This document shows positions 1 to 30,298 of a DNA stretch of 64,000 bases, in pieces (position 1 is the first letter of the stretch; every line of letters begins with the position of its first letter). Origin of the DNA: Auanema rhodensis (lineage: Eukaryota > Nematoda > Chromadorea > Rhabditida > Rhabditidae); contig OZ059896.1 of NCBI GenBank assembly GCA_964057225.1, positions 15,326,501 to 15,390,500 of the forward strand, read 5' to 3'. The position numbers were made by a program, and so were the translations under genes. The notes beneath the pieces were generated by a model. It did no database searches and was not told the DNA's origin. It saw only the letters and a list, made by a program, of their open reading frames with translations.

Positions 1-1032
1 AATGAAAATGAGATAATTAGATTGAATAGCCCAATCAGCTTGTACTTCTTTTGTATTTACATATTTAATTCATTATATATAGATATACATATACATATAG
101 AATATTGAATCAAAAAAAAATTTTGAACATGAGTTGCAGAGGGTAGTTCTTTCTAATATTCGTACTTATAACCAAAGGTTACTCTAATCCTGACCCATTC
201 ATCCGTTCCTTTTATTTCGTATGTCTGTATTCTCTTTCATCTCTATCTATCAGTTACTCCCAATACTATCTATCTATTTCTCTAAGGTTCAGTCCTTCTT
301 CATTCAAAGCTTTTGCTATACCCCTCTTCACCGAACTCTTGGCTCTCAGATATTTCTCTCATTCAATCACTCCCTCTCATTCCTCTTCTGTTATCCCTTA
401 TCTGAATAAACTGTGGGGATGTGTATGTGTGAGTGTGTATGTTACCCACTAACCCAAGCTTACCGCAACCACCCGGAATATATGTGACAGCTGCTCTATC
501 CTCGACTGTGTGAATGTGTTGTTGTGGAAAATTTCGTTCTTGCTCCACCTCTTATCCCTATTTTCTTTTAATCACTAACAATGAAAATCATAAAATACTC
601 AGTTTGTTTATAAACGGAGGTCAATGAGAAAGATGATGATGATAGCCGAAGTAACAAGAAGAGAATATTCCGATACCGTTCAAGCGCACGTGAAAGTTCA
701 CGCGAACGAACTAATTTTGGATGAAGTGGCTCAGGCGAACGGTTGTTCGTTTGTCGTGTCAGCGTGTCGTGCTAACTTCTCAAAGCTCATTGAAATTCAT
801 TTTCGTTTTCTTTTCGATATTTCGCATCTTGCTTAGAGTGTTCGGTTTCCAATTGCCCTAGTTTGTGCAGATTGTCTCTCTGCAGCCTCGGAGCTAGGTA
901 CAGATTTTTCTATGTTTCTCTTAAATTCTTTGAAAGCAGACTGGAAAGCTGAGAACAGCTGCATTTCTCCTACGGCATAGGTTTTCTTCTTCAATATCCT
1001 TTTCTCTTCCTGCTGCCTTTCTTTATCCATCT

Positions 1033-1035
1033 TTC

Positions 1036-1091
<56 letters not shown>
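1033..1091. repeat. (CT)n microsatellite
   Basis: Nearly uninterrupted CT dinucleotides on the + strand, followed by more CT-rich sequence. Similar shorter tracts lie near 1509-1560, 3190-3275 and 8960-9001. Confidence 0.95.
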
Positions 1092-1094
<3 letters not shown>

Positions 1095-1503
1095 CTGTTC
1101 TACCTCTCTTAGTCATCTTCTTTCTGTTGAGCTTCCTTCCTCACAATCTGTTGTCTTATCTATCCGCTGGAATTTCTTCTTCTTCTTGTATCCCCATTTG
1201 TGAATTAGATTCTGCTATCTCAACCGGTATCGAATAGACAGAAATAAAGCTTTGATCGTATGCGGAATATCTTCAACTGTTGAGTGGGTTATACAGTAAA
1301 AAGAAGCAATAATGGCCATTGATGCTGATGAAAACAACGTTTGTACTAAGACTGCAATGTTGACAAATAAATTAAAAAAAAAACAGTTTAAATTCCTTAA
1401 CGATATTCACAGGTTTGGAAAGAAATGGTTGAAGAACGCTTCTCAGCTTTATCTTTCAATTTCTATTTCATTCTTCTTCTCCCTCTCTTTCTCTCACTCT
1501 TTT

Positions 1504-1546
<43 letters not shown>

Positions 1547-4500
1547 TCTCTCTCTCTCTCTTCTGAGTCTTTTTCTCAGAGTAGCATGAAGAGTCAATTA
1601 ATATAGATGAGAAAAAAAGAAAAAAAGATATAGAGAAACATGGAAAAGCTTATAGAAAGAGGAAGAGGGATGAGAGAGAGAGAGCAAGAAGTATAAGAAA
1701 AGGAAAAGACCAAGGGAGAACAGCCGATGATGGCCAGAGCAGACCAAGTAGGCCATACGTCCACCAACAGCAGCCGGCAGGCTCCAGCTTCTCCGTTCTA
1801 TATCAGCATTTGCCGCTGTCTGCTCTCTCTATGTTCAGCTAACAGCTGTGTACATCATTCCGCAATTGTCCTAGTATCTGCCTCTCTATTAGCTTTATAT
1901 AGTCTCTGCTAGAATTTCCTCGCTCGCCCAGCTCACAAGCTACATTCTTAGCTTTCATCTCATCTCCTTCTTCTCTCTCCCTGTCTTACTCCCTCAATCG
2001 GTTGGTCAGTCTCTGTCTCTATCCCTCATCATCTCCATCTCCCACTTCTCTTTCTCATTCTTTCTCTCCCTGTCTCTTCCCCTGTGACTGAGTAGTATTG
2101 ATCCAGCTCCCTTCCTCCATCCTCCAACATACGCACCACACAGACTAGCACACTTTGACAGAAAGAGAGAACGAGATAGAAAGATGGGGAGAGAGATAGA
2201 GAAAAGGAAAAGAAAAACGAGAGAGTAAGAGATATGGATGGAGAGAAAGAAAGAGAAAGCTCACAGCCAAGCACATAGAATGAGCCCCGGGTCTCTGCTG
2301 CTCTGGCTCTCTGGTTCCTCTCACACTCCCTCTATCTGTGACACTGAGCTTCGGCTAAGCTGACGACAACGACGTTGGACGACGTCGTTGGACGTTGCTG
2401 GTTGCTGCCTGGTGCTGCTGTTATCGTTCATCCATAGTCATGAAAAAATCTTAAGAATCAGTTTCATGTTTCTGCTCCCTTCTATTCCTTCAAGTTCTTC
2501 GTATCTCGTATAAGTAAAACTATAATCATGATTTAAGTGGTTTCACTATTTCAAGAAACGCTGGAACAAATCTCAGTCTATCCATAAAGCCATGCTGTAC
2601 ATTAATTCTACCAAGCCTTCTTCACATATTTCAACTGAATTTCTCATTTTTTCTATTTTTCTCCTTGTCATTCGTTTGTTCTCCCCATTTCCGACAGCTA
2701 TATTACTCTCCCAATATACTTATCATATTATCAAATTTCATTCAAACTTAATTGTTTTTCTAACTCAAGCTGTAAGGAAGATTACTTTCTCGGTATGCTT
2801 TGAAACAAAATATTTCTTTATATTCTATTCTAAATGAACCTGAAGTTATGAAGGAAGGAAGTCTGTGAAACGGCACTTTAATCGAAATATTATTCTACAA
2901 CTCATCTATATATTCAATATTATACTATACTACTTATATTCTGACAGCATATTTTCAATTTTTTTTATTTTATTTTCAATTTTTTTCATTTTTCTCCTCT
3001 TTCTTAATCCATTTTTCTTTATCCCTCCCTCTTTCTCTTTTCCTCCCTCTTTTTTTTGCTCTTCTCCCTCGTTTCTTCTGTCCTTACTCTGCATTTTATC
3101 AAGAAGAGGAAAAAAATCAATTTTCTCAAAGATTTTTATAAGAAAAATCATTTAATTTAGCCTAGCGTAAACCAAATACATATATGTATATCTCCCTCTC
3201 TCCCTTCACTGCCCCCCCCCCCCATCTCTCTCTCTTTCTCCTTCTTTCTCTCTCTCCCTCTCTATCTCTCTCTCCAGATGAAGCTTTCTGAGCTTTCGTA
3301 TAAGAATTATATAAACTAAATGCATTTAGAAAATATTTATAAGATATTTTTATATATCTTCAATATTGAACGAAATTATGATTATTTGCTTTGTTTTCTA
3401 GTTTTTTTCAAAAAAAATTTGTTTCTTTCAATCAAAATCTCTGCTATCTTACTTATTCTTTCTTCTCTTATTCTATTTCTCATACATAACAGTATTAATC
3501 TCTCGGAAAACCAATAGGAAGCACTAGATAAATACCAGGTGTGCGGTTGATCTTCCCGAAATTGAATGACAGCAAACTGTCCCTCGTTTACCTCACTTTC
3601 GTGTGTTTCTGCCTCCTACGTGCTTGAGCTGACAACAATTCAGATGCCATCTCCCTTTCCTTTTCTTGTATGTATCATATCTATCTTAAAAAAGGCTTCT
3701 ATAGTTGCTTTAAAATTGAAAAAAAACTTTCTTTTCCTCGCTTTTACTTGCTCTATCCTTTTCCCTCCCTCTTTTTTTGATTCCCTTCTATTTTAGTGTG
3801 TACTAGCTTTCTTAGTGTCCAATAGCTTCTTCTTCCTTTTCTCCCTTTTTTAATTCTCTCCCTTTCAAACAAATCGGCTTCTTTAGGACCTTACACGGCT
3901 AGTAAATCATACTTGTCCAGGTTTATGACCTTGAGCAGGTCAAAAGGCTTCCTGTTAGTCTACCTAGTGAAATCTCTGCCACCTTCACACGAGCTCGTAT
4001 CTCTGCTGCTAGCCCATCTCTTGCTTGCCTCTTTTCATCTACCCCTTGCTTGCTTCATCTCAATATCTTCGTCCTATTTACGTTCTTTCCTTCCACCCTC
4101 TGTTCCTCACCGACCTTTTCAGCTTCTCGACCCGTCTCTCACACATTGACTACCACCTCAAATCAGCATCACGACGATGTGTTGCTCAAGATTCAATCTC
4201 TTGTCACATTACCCGTCTTGCCTCTGTTTTGCACGGCATTTACCTCAATTTTTTGGCATTTTCCTGCCTCTTGAAGCTTGCAACCTCATATGAAATTCTC
4301 TGTTAATCGTGCGTGATTTAATGTGACTCCGACATCGCCTTAACGTACGCTTTTTCCTTCGACCAATCCGAACAATAGTAGATTTGTGTTATTTCGATGA
4401 GAATTTTTTTTTACAAATAGATTGTTCGGACATTCTATCTGGTCTTCTGATACCATTGACGTCGTTTATAAGTGATGTTAAGAGGACAGCAATCAATATT

Positions 4501-6375
4501 AGAGCTGAGTACTTCCCCTAAAGTGTCTCTCCCTTATTACTTTGTTTCAGTGTATGTATATAATTTCTTTCTTTTTTCTCTCTTTTTCCTTTTTTCTGTA
4601 GTCATCTCTAATTTTGGATGTAGTTTAGATCTAAATATCATCAATGAGAACCATAAAAATTTACAAGTTTTATGCAATTTCAACTTAAAACTTTAAATTC
4701 CAAAAAGTGAACAAAGAAATTAAATCATATGCTAGCTAAAGAAGTTGACAAGTCCGAATCTAACACATAAAATTGGAAATTTTGGAAGAAGGGCATGGGC
4801 TTGATTCTCTCTCACATTCTCTTCCTCTCGTTTTCTCTTGTATGTCTTATCTTGACGTCCTTAAAAACGTCTTCAACTTTGATGTCACTTTGTAGGTTCA
4901 TCCGACAATTGTGCAGATTGCCTTCAGACTTGTTCAAGCATTGAATCTGCTCTTTTCCGCTTCTCTCTTTCCCTCATTTTCTCTCTCTTTTTTCTCTCAT
5001 CGGACCCCCAAAAGCTTTCTGACTTTCTCGGCCTCGACGGCGTCATTGTCGCCACTAGCTTTAGCCGATGTGCTTCGTCGATCTGGGTCCAACTCTATGT
5101 GTGTGCCCCAAAGGCTGACGGCCTTCAGACGAGTTTGCCACTTGTCTGATCCTGGCTCTCGAACGAAGTCCCCCTGGTTCATCTTCAAATCACACTGGAA
5201 TCAGTCTTTTCCAGCTTATTCGAGAAAAAGTATCCGTTCTATATCATGCAAAATTGAATAAAAATTAAATGCGAAAGGAGAAGATGAAGAAGGAGAAGAA
5301 GAGGGATAAGAGAGAAAGAGGGGAAGAGAAATTGATATATTCATCCATTGAATCGTAGTTTTAATCGCTAAAACATGTCTCAGATGTAGTTTTCAATATA
5401 TGCTTATATAGTATAATTTATTTTAGTTTTATAGTATATTATTGAAAGAAAACAAAGAAACGATGATACTACATGTTCATATGTCTGTTGATATACAAGA
5501 GAAAGGAGGGAGGAGAGGAGGAAAAAAAGAAAAAAAGGCTTCGAAGAAACAGAATCTTCTAGTTCATCGAATATTCTGTTTACGTTGTTTACTATATTTG
5601 GTAAAAAAAGAGAAAAGAGAAAGACGAAACAGAAGCAAAGCAAGGGAAGCCTGCAGTATGAGACGAGTTCATATGATGGCTGTGACAGTAGGGCTGGAAG
5701 TCGGAAGATATGTGAGAAAAAAAGCAAAAAAAAGAAACGAAATCAACTATTAGTTTAGAAGAGAATGAAGGGAAGAAGCAAGAGTGGGAGAAACAGAAAC
5801 GGAGAGATGAATGAGTGAGGGAGGAAGAACATCCGTTCTGTACGAACAAAAAAAAACTAACAAACAAAGTTCATGCTGCAAGGGTGAACGTGAGGGTGGA
5901 TGAAGATACATGTAAGTTGCATCCATACGATCCAACACCTCCTTCACATTCGACTGCTTATCATATCAGCAACTTGCTATATTTCTGGCACAGCTTCTGT
6001 TCTCCACCAATTACATATCCAATCTTTCTCTGATGCCTATGCTGATTTCTGTCTTTTCACTCAGTACTTGCTACTGCCACCATGGCGTGAAGTTAACGCA
6101 TCTTTCTATCAAGATTTCCTTTATGCATTCGTCTCTTCCTTCTTCTTTCAGTTTTTTGTGCCTTCCGCAATCGTCGTCATTAGTGTCGTCATCGGTACCA
6201 GTTGGGCTGGAACATTCAATGTATATGTATATGTATTTGTGTCTTTTGTTTGTTTACCGGTCTAGCCTATTGCTATAATTTAATGAGAGTCACAATGTGT
6301 GGAGCACAGGGTACAACGGGAATTTTCTATTTCTGCCTTTCTCTCCCTCTCCCTTTCTCTCTCGCTCTCGCTTTT

Positions 6376-6457
6376 GATCTCTCTCGATCTCTCTCTCTCT
6401 CTCTCTCTCTTTCTCTTTTTCTCTCTGTAGATATATATATATATATATATATATATA
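6376..6457. repeat. (CT)n followed by (AT)n compound microsatellite
   Basis: CT repeats to about 6410, a short pyrimidine bridge, then AT dinucleotides at about 6430-6457. Confidence 0.9.
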
Positions 6458-8467
6458 CACTTATATCTAAACTTTCTTCCTTTTTTTTTGCTCTCTTAGT
6501 GTCTCTTTTCATTTAAACCTTTATACATTCTGAGACTTCAATCTCCTTATTCATCTCACCTTCCAAACCATCATTACTGTCTTCCTTCCAACACCGTTGT
6601 GCTTTCCGTCAATTCTGATTTCTCGCATTTCTTGTCAGTTTCTGTCTCTTTTCAAACTTTTTTTTTAGTTTTAATTCTTGACTTTCGTTCTTATTGTCGG
6701 CATTCTTTTTTTCCTTTTCCGTAAGTTGACCTCATAGAGTTGATGACAACATTATAAGAAAATCGTTTAAACTCTTTATAATCAAACTTTCATCAAAATG
6801 AAAATATGATAAATTGACCTTAAATTTGTATTTTTAGAAACAATTTTCGATTACTTTTTTACAAATCCATATAAGTATATGGTTATATATCTTTAAAATT
6901 ATAAAAAAAAGAAAAGTGAATGACACAATAAGAAAGAGAAGGTCAGTCAGTATTAGAGAAGAAAAAAAAAGACACACAAACAGAGAGAAAGAGTTTTCAC
7001 TTTATATCTTCATCTACTCTCCTGCGATGGTCATAGAAATGCAGGGAAGAGGGAGAGAAGACAAGAAGAGTAGGAGAAGCTCAAATCCAAAAAATTGCGA
7101 ACGAAAGAAAACAGCAGAACAGCTTTTGGACCATATAGTCGTATATTCTATATTTTACTTAAAATGCTTGAAGTCATCAAGCTTCTAACAGTATTATCCT
7201 ATCAACCACAAATTTGTGGTTAGCACGTCTATATGAAAACTTATTTATTGTTATTTTTTTTTCAAATATATCATTTTCATTGAATATTATCGTCTTTTTG
7301 TGACCTTTTTTCTCAAATTAACTATATATTTCAATCTAATTAAATGTTAAAATGAACTTTCTATGCCACCAGATTCAACAAACTGACCGCTTCTTCCGAT
7401 TCTCGGCTCATAAACTTTCATTCTACTGCTTTGTGCTTAAATTTTTGAGAACAAGGATGTTGCATGAGCCTTCGTTAACTATTTAATAGGAAAAATCAAT
7501 ATTTTTATAGAAAAAAGGAATAGAAATTCGTATAACTTCATTATATTCAGTCATTACGATGTTGATTTGAAGAGGTTTTGATTAACACCTAGCATATTTG
7601 ATAAAAAAATTAAAGTTCTCTCTCTCTCCCTGTGTACCTATTTCCTTTTCTCTCTATCTCTCTCTAAACTTTTGTACCTCCCAGTTCTCTGTGAAAAAAA
7701 AGTTATGTTTGGAAAAAATCATGTGAGAAGGAGCTAGCTTAAAAGAAAAATTCGATCTTCGACGCTCAATAGTTCAGATTTTTAAGCCATAGACAAAGAC
7801 AAAAAGAACATAAAGCTCACACAAAGAATAGAAATATATATATATTCATCATCAAATTTCATATTTGATTTTATAATCTTTATTCTAAAACAATATCTTG
7901 ACTAAATCCCATTTTTATACTTTTCATCATAATAGAAAGAACAGAAAAAAATATATCAAATATTACTTTAATCTTAGAATATATTCATAATTTATTTATT
8001 TTTATATAATATATAGTTTATTATCTTTTTTTTTTCAATAAAATATATGTATATTGTATATATATTTTTTGAATTTTAAAGCAATCATTGATAACAAGAT
8101 TGTCACTCCTTCCCTCCCTCATTATATTTCTTCAACTATCTTCATAGTAATATATCTAAATTTATTTAAAATTTATAATATATTGAAAGATAATTGATTT
8201 ATATATAGTATATTAACCAATATTATACTTCTGTAATATTGTTTCACCAAATATTTTATCATTTCAAGTTAAGAATTTAAGATAATTTAATAAAATTAAA
8301 TATGATGTAATAAGTTTGTTTTTTAATTTATAAAATTACATATAATTAATATAAATAATTGAATTATATTATTTAATAACTTACTTGATTATATTCAAAT
8401 ATATTTATTATATATAATATTATTTTTATCATTTTCCTGTAACTATATGATATATACATATTCATAG

Positions 8468-8472
<5 letters not shown>

Positions 8473-8543
<71 letters not shown>

Positions 8544-8552
8544 ATATATATG
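8473..8552. repeat. (TA)n microsatellite
   Basis: About 35 TA dinucleotides with a few TG interruptions at the right end, inside a very AT-rich 700-bp region. Confidence 0.95.
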
Positions 8553-9430
8553 ATTTTATATGATCAACCGCTTAATTGGGAAAAATGAGCAAAAATGATT
8601 TGAATTTCACGTCAATCACTCACGCGAATAATATGCTAATGAAGCTAATTGAATCATTTCTTAACGTAATTATTCATATAACATTGAAAACTTTTATTAT
8701 AACTATATGTATATATAACTATTATATATTTTTATTTTTATTAAACACATATATCACATATCTGACTCTTTCCATGTGTGTCGTCTGTATTCTCAATCAA
8801 TGCCAATTTTTCTTTTTTTTTATTCTCATGTCGTCATCACCACTTCATCGTCATCTATTAATACATCTTCATGTAATTCGGATGTACTTCCTACTCCAAT
8901 ATACATATACATATTTATTTTTTTCTCTTTTAACTCTTTTTCAATTGCATATTCCTTCTAGTTCTCTCTTTCTCTTTCTCTCTCTCTCCCTCTCTCTCTC
9001 TCCTTTGCTTACCGGATTGTTTACCGGGTTTTGCTAGCCTTTTCCTGTTTACTTGAGCAAGAGATGAGCGGAAAACACTGGGAGAAGAAGCTTTTACACG
9101 CAGAGACACACATGGAGGGCACACGGTTTTTTGCTCAAAAAATTTGGGTGGGAAAAGTCATCCAGAAAAGTACGAATGAAGGAAATATTCAGTAGATCGC
9201 TTTCCCTCTTTCTTTCATCTTCTCTTTCTATCTTTCTCTCTTTTAAGTTTTTGTGTTGAAAGTGTAATTATTGTTCATTTAATAACAAGTACTTGACATC
9301 CGAATATTGATTTTTAAAGTTTTTTTATAAGATGATAACTACTATATTTGAATTTAAAAGTTTAAATGTTAGTTATTTATACTGTATATTCTCATATGTT
9401 AGTGTTAAAAGGTCTAATCAGTATCTCTAC

Positions 9431-9434
9431 CTCT

Positions 9435-9475
<41 letters not shown>
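9431..9475. repeat. C-run plus (CT)n microsatellite
   Basis: A run of C followed by CT dinucleotides, about 600 bp upstream of the egl-19 start codon. Confidence 0.9.
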
Positions 9476-9477
<2 letters not shown>

Positions 9478-10059
9478 TTTTCTTTTTCTGAATTTTTCAT
9501 TTTTTTCATTTCTCGTTCTCCTAGTTACATATACACACTAACACGTTCCTATCAGCAATCGTGAGCAGCTGCTATGCTCTTTCTCCATTATACTCTCTAG
9601 TAGCACAGGAGGATCGACCAAGCTTTTCTTTTTTTTTCTTTTTTTTTGGGATAAGATTTTTGCTTGAAAGGCAAAACTTGACTGATTGAAGGACAATTCA
9701 AATTCATTTCTTATGCTAAATGAAAAAAACAACAAAATATCCGTTTCAACAGTAAATACACTGCAAGTTATCCAATACTTTTGAGATTTCTTTCATTAGT
9801 TTTGGTGTCGTAGCTTCTATCTATTCTCATATCTAAAACGGAATAGGGAACACAAAGATATATAGAGAGAAAGAAAAGTTTAAAGTAAGAGAGATAGAGA
9901 GAGATAGAGAATATATATATCTATATATATGGTTAGGTATAAATATACATATATAGTATTCTATTTATATATTTTTTTTCATATTTTATCATTTCAACTT
10001 ATATGCCGTCGTCATGCAATTCTTTTTTATTTTCAATTTTCTTCAACATATTTACTAAT

Positions 10060-10084
10060 TTTTCGTTATTTAGTTCTAGCAAGT
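10060..10084 (+). promoter_or_regulatory. Possible trans-splice acceptor before egl-19
   Basis: T-rich sequence ends in two AG dinucleotides (10072-10073 and 10078-10079), a few bases before the ATG at 10085. This resembles a nematode spliced-leader acceptor or the 3' end of a 5'UTR intron. Either would leave a very short 5'UTR. Inference only; no transcript data. Confidence 0.45.
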
Positions 10085-27860
<17,776 letters not shown>

Positions 27861-28065
27861 TATATATTATATTATTTTATTTTTTTCATTCATGTATGAA
27901 AGAAGAAGATATTGAAATCTGAAAAAAGACAACAAAGAAAGAAGAAAATATAATTTTATTTTGGATTTTATTGTAAAGAGAATAATTCAATATATAATAA
28001 TATATATAATATGTAACATCGATAGAAGAGAGATCGATGAATTTAGAATAATTAGTATAATTATA

Positions 28066-28097
<32 letters not shown>

Positions 28098-29248
28098 TTA
28101 TATATATAAATATATATATCTGTCTTTTTTTTGATCAAATTCTCTCTCCTTATGTCTCTCTCTCTATTTCTTTCTCTCTCTCTCTCTTTATTTCTCGAAA
28201 TGTTTTATCGTGTTTTTCTGAATTGACTCACATGTACTTTCAACCTTATATGGATTAGTTTACGGATTTATCTGATTTTTATTTTACTTTTTGTACATTT
28301 AATCGTCAGCCAAGATAGATAGAGACGGTAAAGAACCAAAGAAAAAAACAAATTATAATTATAGGAAAAGTTATAAGAAAAGAGATTTGAGAGATTGATG
28401 AAGAAGATGATGATAAAACTTCACAAATCTTCAATATCGCTTTTCTTTTTTACTTCATCGACCATTTAGTCAGACTTTTCTTAATTTTTTATTTTTTTGT
28501 TCAAAAATGAAAAAAATACGATTTAGAGGATTGTATCCTTTCTGAGAAAAAGCCAACGGTTTATTGTTTTTTTACATAACTATTTCATATTTTCATGTTG
28601 GCATTTTTTGAAGAAAGGAAAGTAATTTGTTTTCTCTGGCTACAACAATCTGTTCTTTCTCCTCTATCTGTCTTCCTCCCTCCCTCACCCCTCCCCTCCC
28701 TACTTTCCAATCTTTCAGTCAAAAACTTTCAAAATAATAATTATTAATTGTCATAGTAAATATGCAAAGTATACGAGATAGAGGTTATAAACACCCCCAC
28801 GCACACATCCACCATCCACTATCACAAACACTCACACTTCCCACTTCCCTTTCACATACTATAGAGATTCTTCTACCTTTTCTTTATTTTTTTTTTGTTT
28901 TTTTTTTCTAAAACAGAATTCAGACGATTATGCATCGATACGTGATCTATCCCCTAGTCGGTCATGGTTTTCATCATCTATTTCATTACGAGTATTCATC
29001 TGGCGCTTATATATCTGTGTCTTATAAATTACTTTTTTATTATTATTTTGTTTTTTTTGTGACGTAATTTAATCCATATAAGGTTATACATTTTGCCTTA
29101 GTTATCATCATCTATTATTATATCATGATTTTTATATTTTGTTGATTCTCTTTGGAATTTTTTTTCGTATAATAAATTTTAAAAAAAATTTTATATTTAA
29201 TTATAAAAGTAAATAAATAAATATTATAAACAACTAAGAAATGCTAAT
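27861..29248. other. egl-19 3' flank, no gene seen
   Basis: Begins with the egl-19 3'UTR. It holds a (TA)n tract at about 28068-28118 and several T-rich runs, then AT-rich sequence up to the 5S/U4 repeat remnant. No open frame worth calling and no RNA gene recognised. Confidence 0.65.
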
Positions 29249-29394
29249 CGTATACCATATAGGTAACTAAAGATGATAAACTATATGAAAATATGAGAAA
29301 AAGGAAAAGCTTACGGCACCCGGGATTCCCAAGCCGTCTCCGATCCAAGTACTAACCGGGAGTGCAACCGTTCCTTCTAATTTGGTTTTGAAAA
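29249..29394 (-). repeat. 5S-U4 repeat unit, truncated copy A
   Basis: From CGTATACC onward this matches the spacer and 3' half of 5S in the full unit at 32050-32160. It then jumps from inside 5S (29360) directly to the 5' flank of 5S (from 29361), so the 5' half of the gene and its immediate upstream bases are missing. It ends after GGTTTTGAAAA, where the full unit would continue into the palindrome cluster and U4. Confidence 0.88.
29309..29360 (-). pseudogene. 5S rRNA gene fragment
   Basis: 52 nt matching the 3' part (about nt 67-118) of the complete 5S gene at 32110-32227. It would keep the region of the C box and intermediate element but lacks the A box and the 5' half, so it cannot make 5S rRNA. 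A T4 run follows the 3' end on the minus strand. Confidence 0.92.
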
Positions 29395-30298
29395 ATAAAA
29401 ATTTGTAAATCAGATCATCGATCCTCACGTTTACACGTTAATATTCTAATTAACTTGAAAAGCGAAATATATGCTTATCTTTCCTTATTATCCCCATTAT
29501 AACTTAGTGGGGATTCCAAAAATTCACAGAGGGGTCTTAATAGACCACACAGATGTTTATATGTGTTTATAAATATTGTCATTATAGTATATCAATTCTA
29601 GATCCGACAGTTCACCGTATTTCAACTAGGTGTTGAAAACAATATTCGACATATACAATAGAAATAAAGGAAGAGATTACTTAAAACCGATGAGAGCCAT
29701 AATTAAAACTAAAAAAAAAACAAAATTTTATAATTAGGATTTTATATGATTTTCACATCTTCATAGAATAAACTTCTTTTATTCTTTTTGTGAATATAAT
29801 ATGGAATAAACAAGCTTCTTTCTGACGTTTAGGCTAATGATAATATCAGATTTGAAAATCAAATGATCAGATACTTATAGAATATTATATATGAAGAGAT
29901 TCAGATACTCAAAATAATAAATCCAAAACTAATTCTCAACTGATTGTACATAATAACGTTATTACGTTTTAGCGTAAACAGAAAAATGATACATCCGGTG
30001 CTTTTTGTTGAGTAAAAAAGGAATTGCAAGCTGATGAGAACAGAATCTTTATCAGTTCCCTGATATTCACATTAAGAGTTATCCGTCATATCTGATTTCA
30101 ATGGTAATGAGTTTGAAATTTAAAAAAATCAGAAATAGTATTGCTCGTTCTCCATATGTATTCTATAATTGCATTTCTTGTTATTTCATTCTTAGTACAC
30201 TTTGTTCATATTGAAATGGAAACATCTGTGATTTTCAGATATTACTTGTAAGAACTATCTATTTACTGTAATAATTGGAATTTATTCTTATAATCACA
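29395..30298. other. AT-rich upstream region of the receptor gene
   Basis: No gene recognised. It lies between repeat copy A and the first ATG of the receptor gene and presumably holds that gene's promoter. Confidence 0.5.

Larger units (their letters stand above)
1..10084. other. Gene-free upstream region with microsatellites
   Basis: I see no exon chain, tRNA or other RNA gene on either strand in this 10 kb. Open frames here are short and mostly follow (CT)n or (GA)n tracts. The + strand is strongly pyrimidine-rich in many stretches, and 7800-8560 is very AT-rich. By position it is the upstream, promoter or outron region of egl-19, which starts at 10085; an unseen small 5' exon cannot be excluded. 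Confidence 0.6.

Noticed and set aside
624-836. 70-codon ATG-started ORF on the + strand
   Set aside because: No homology that I recognise, no splice partner, and it ends in an ordinary stop. Single short ORF in 10 kb of noncoding DNA; kept only as a composition oddity.
29309-29360. 5S fragment as a 5S-derived SINE
   Set aside because: The flanks match the 5S-U4 array spacer rather than a SINE body, and there is no poly-A tail or target duplication around the fragment itself.
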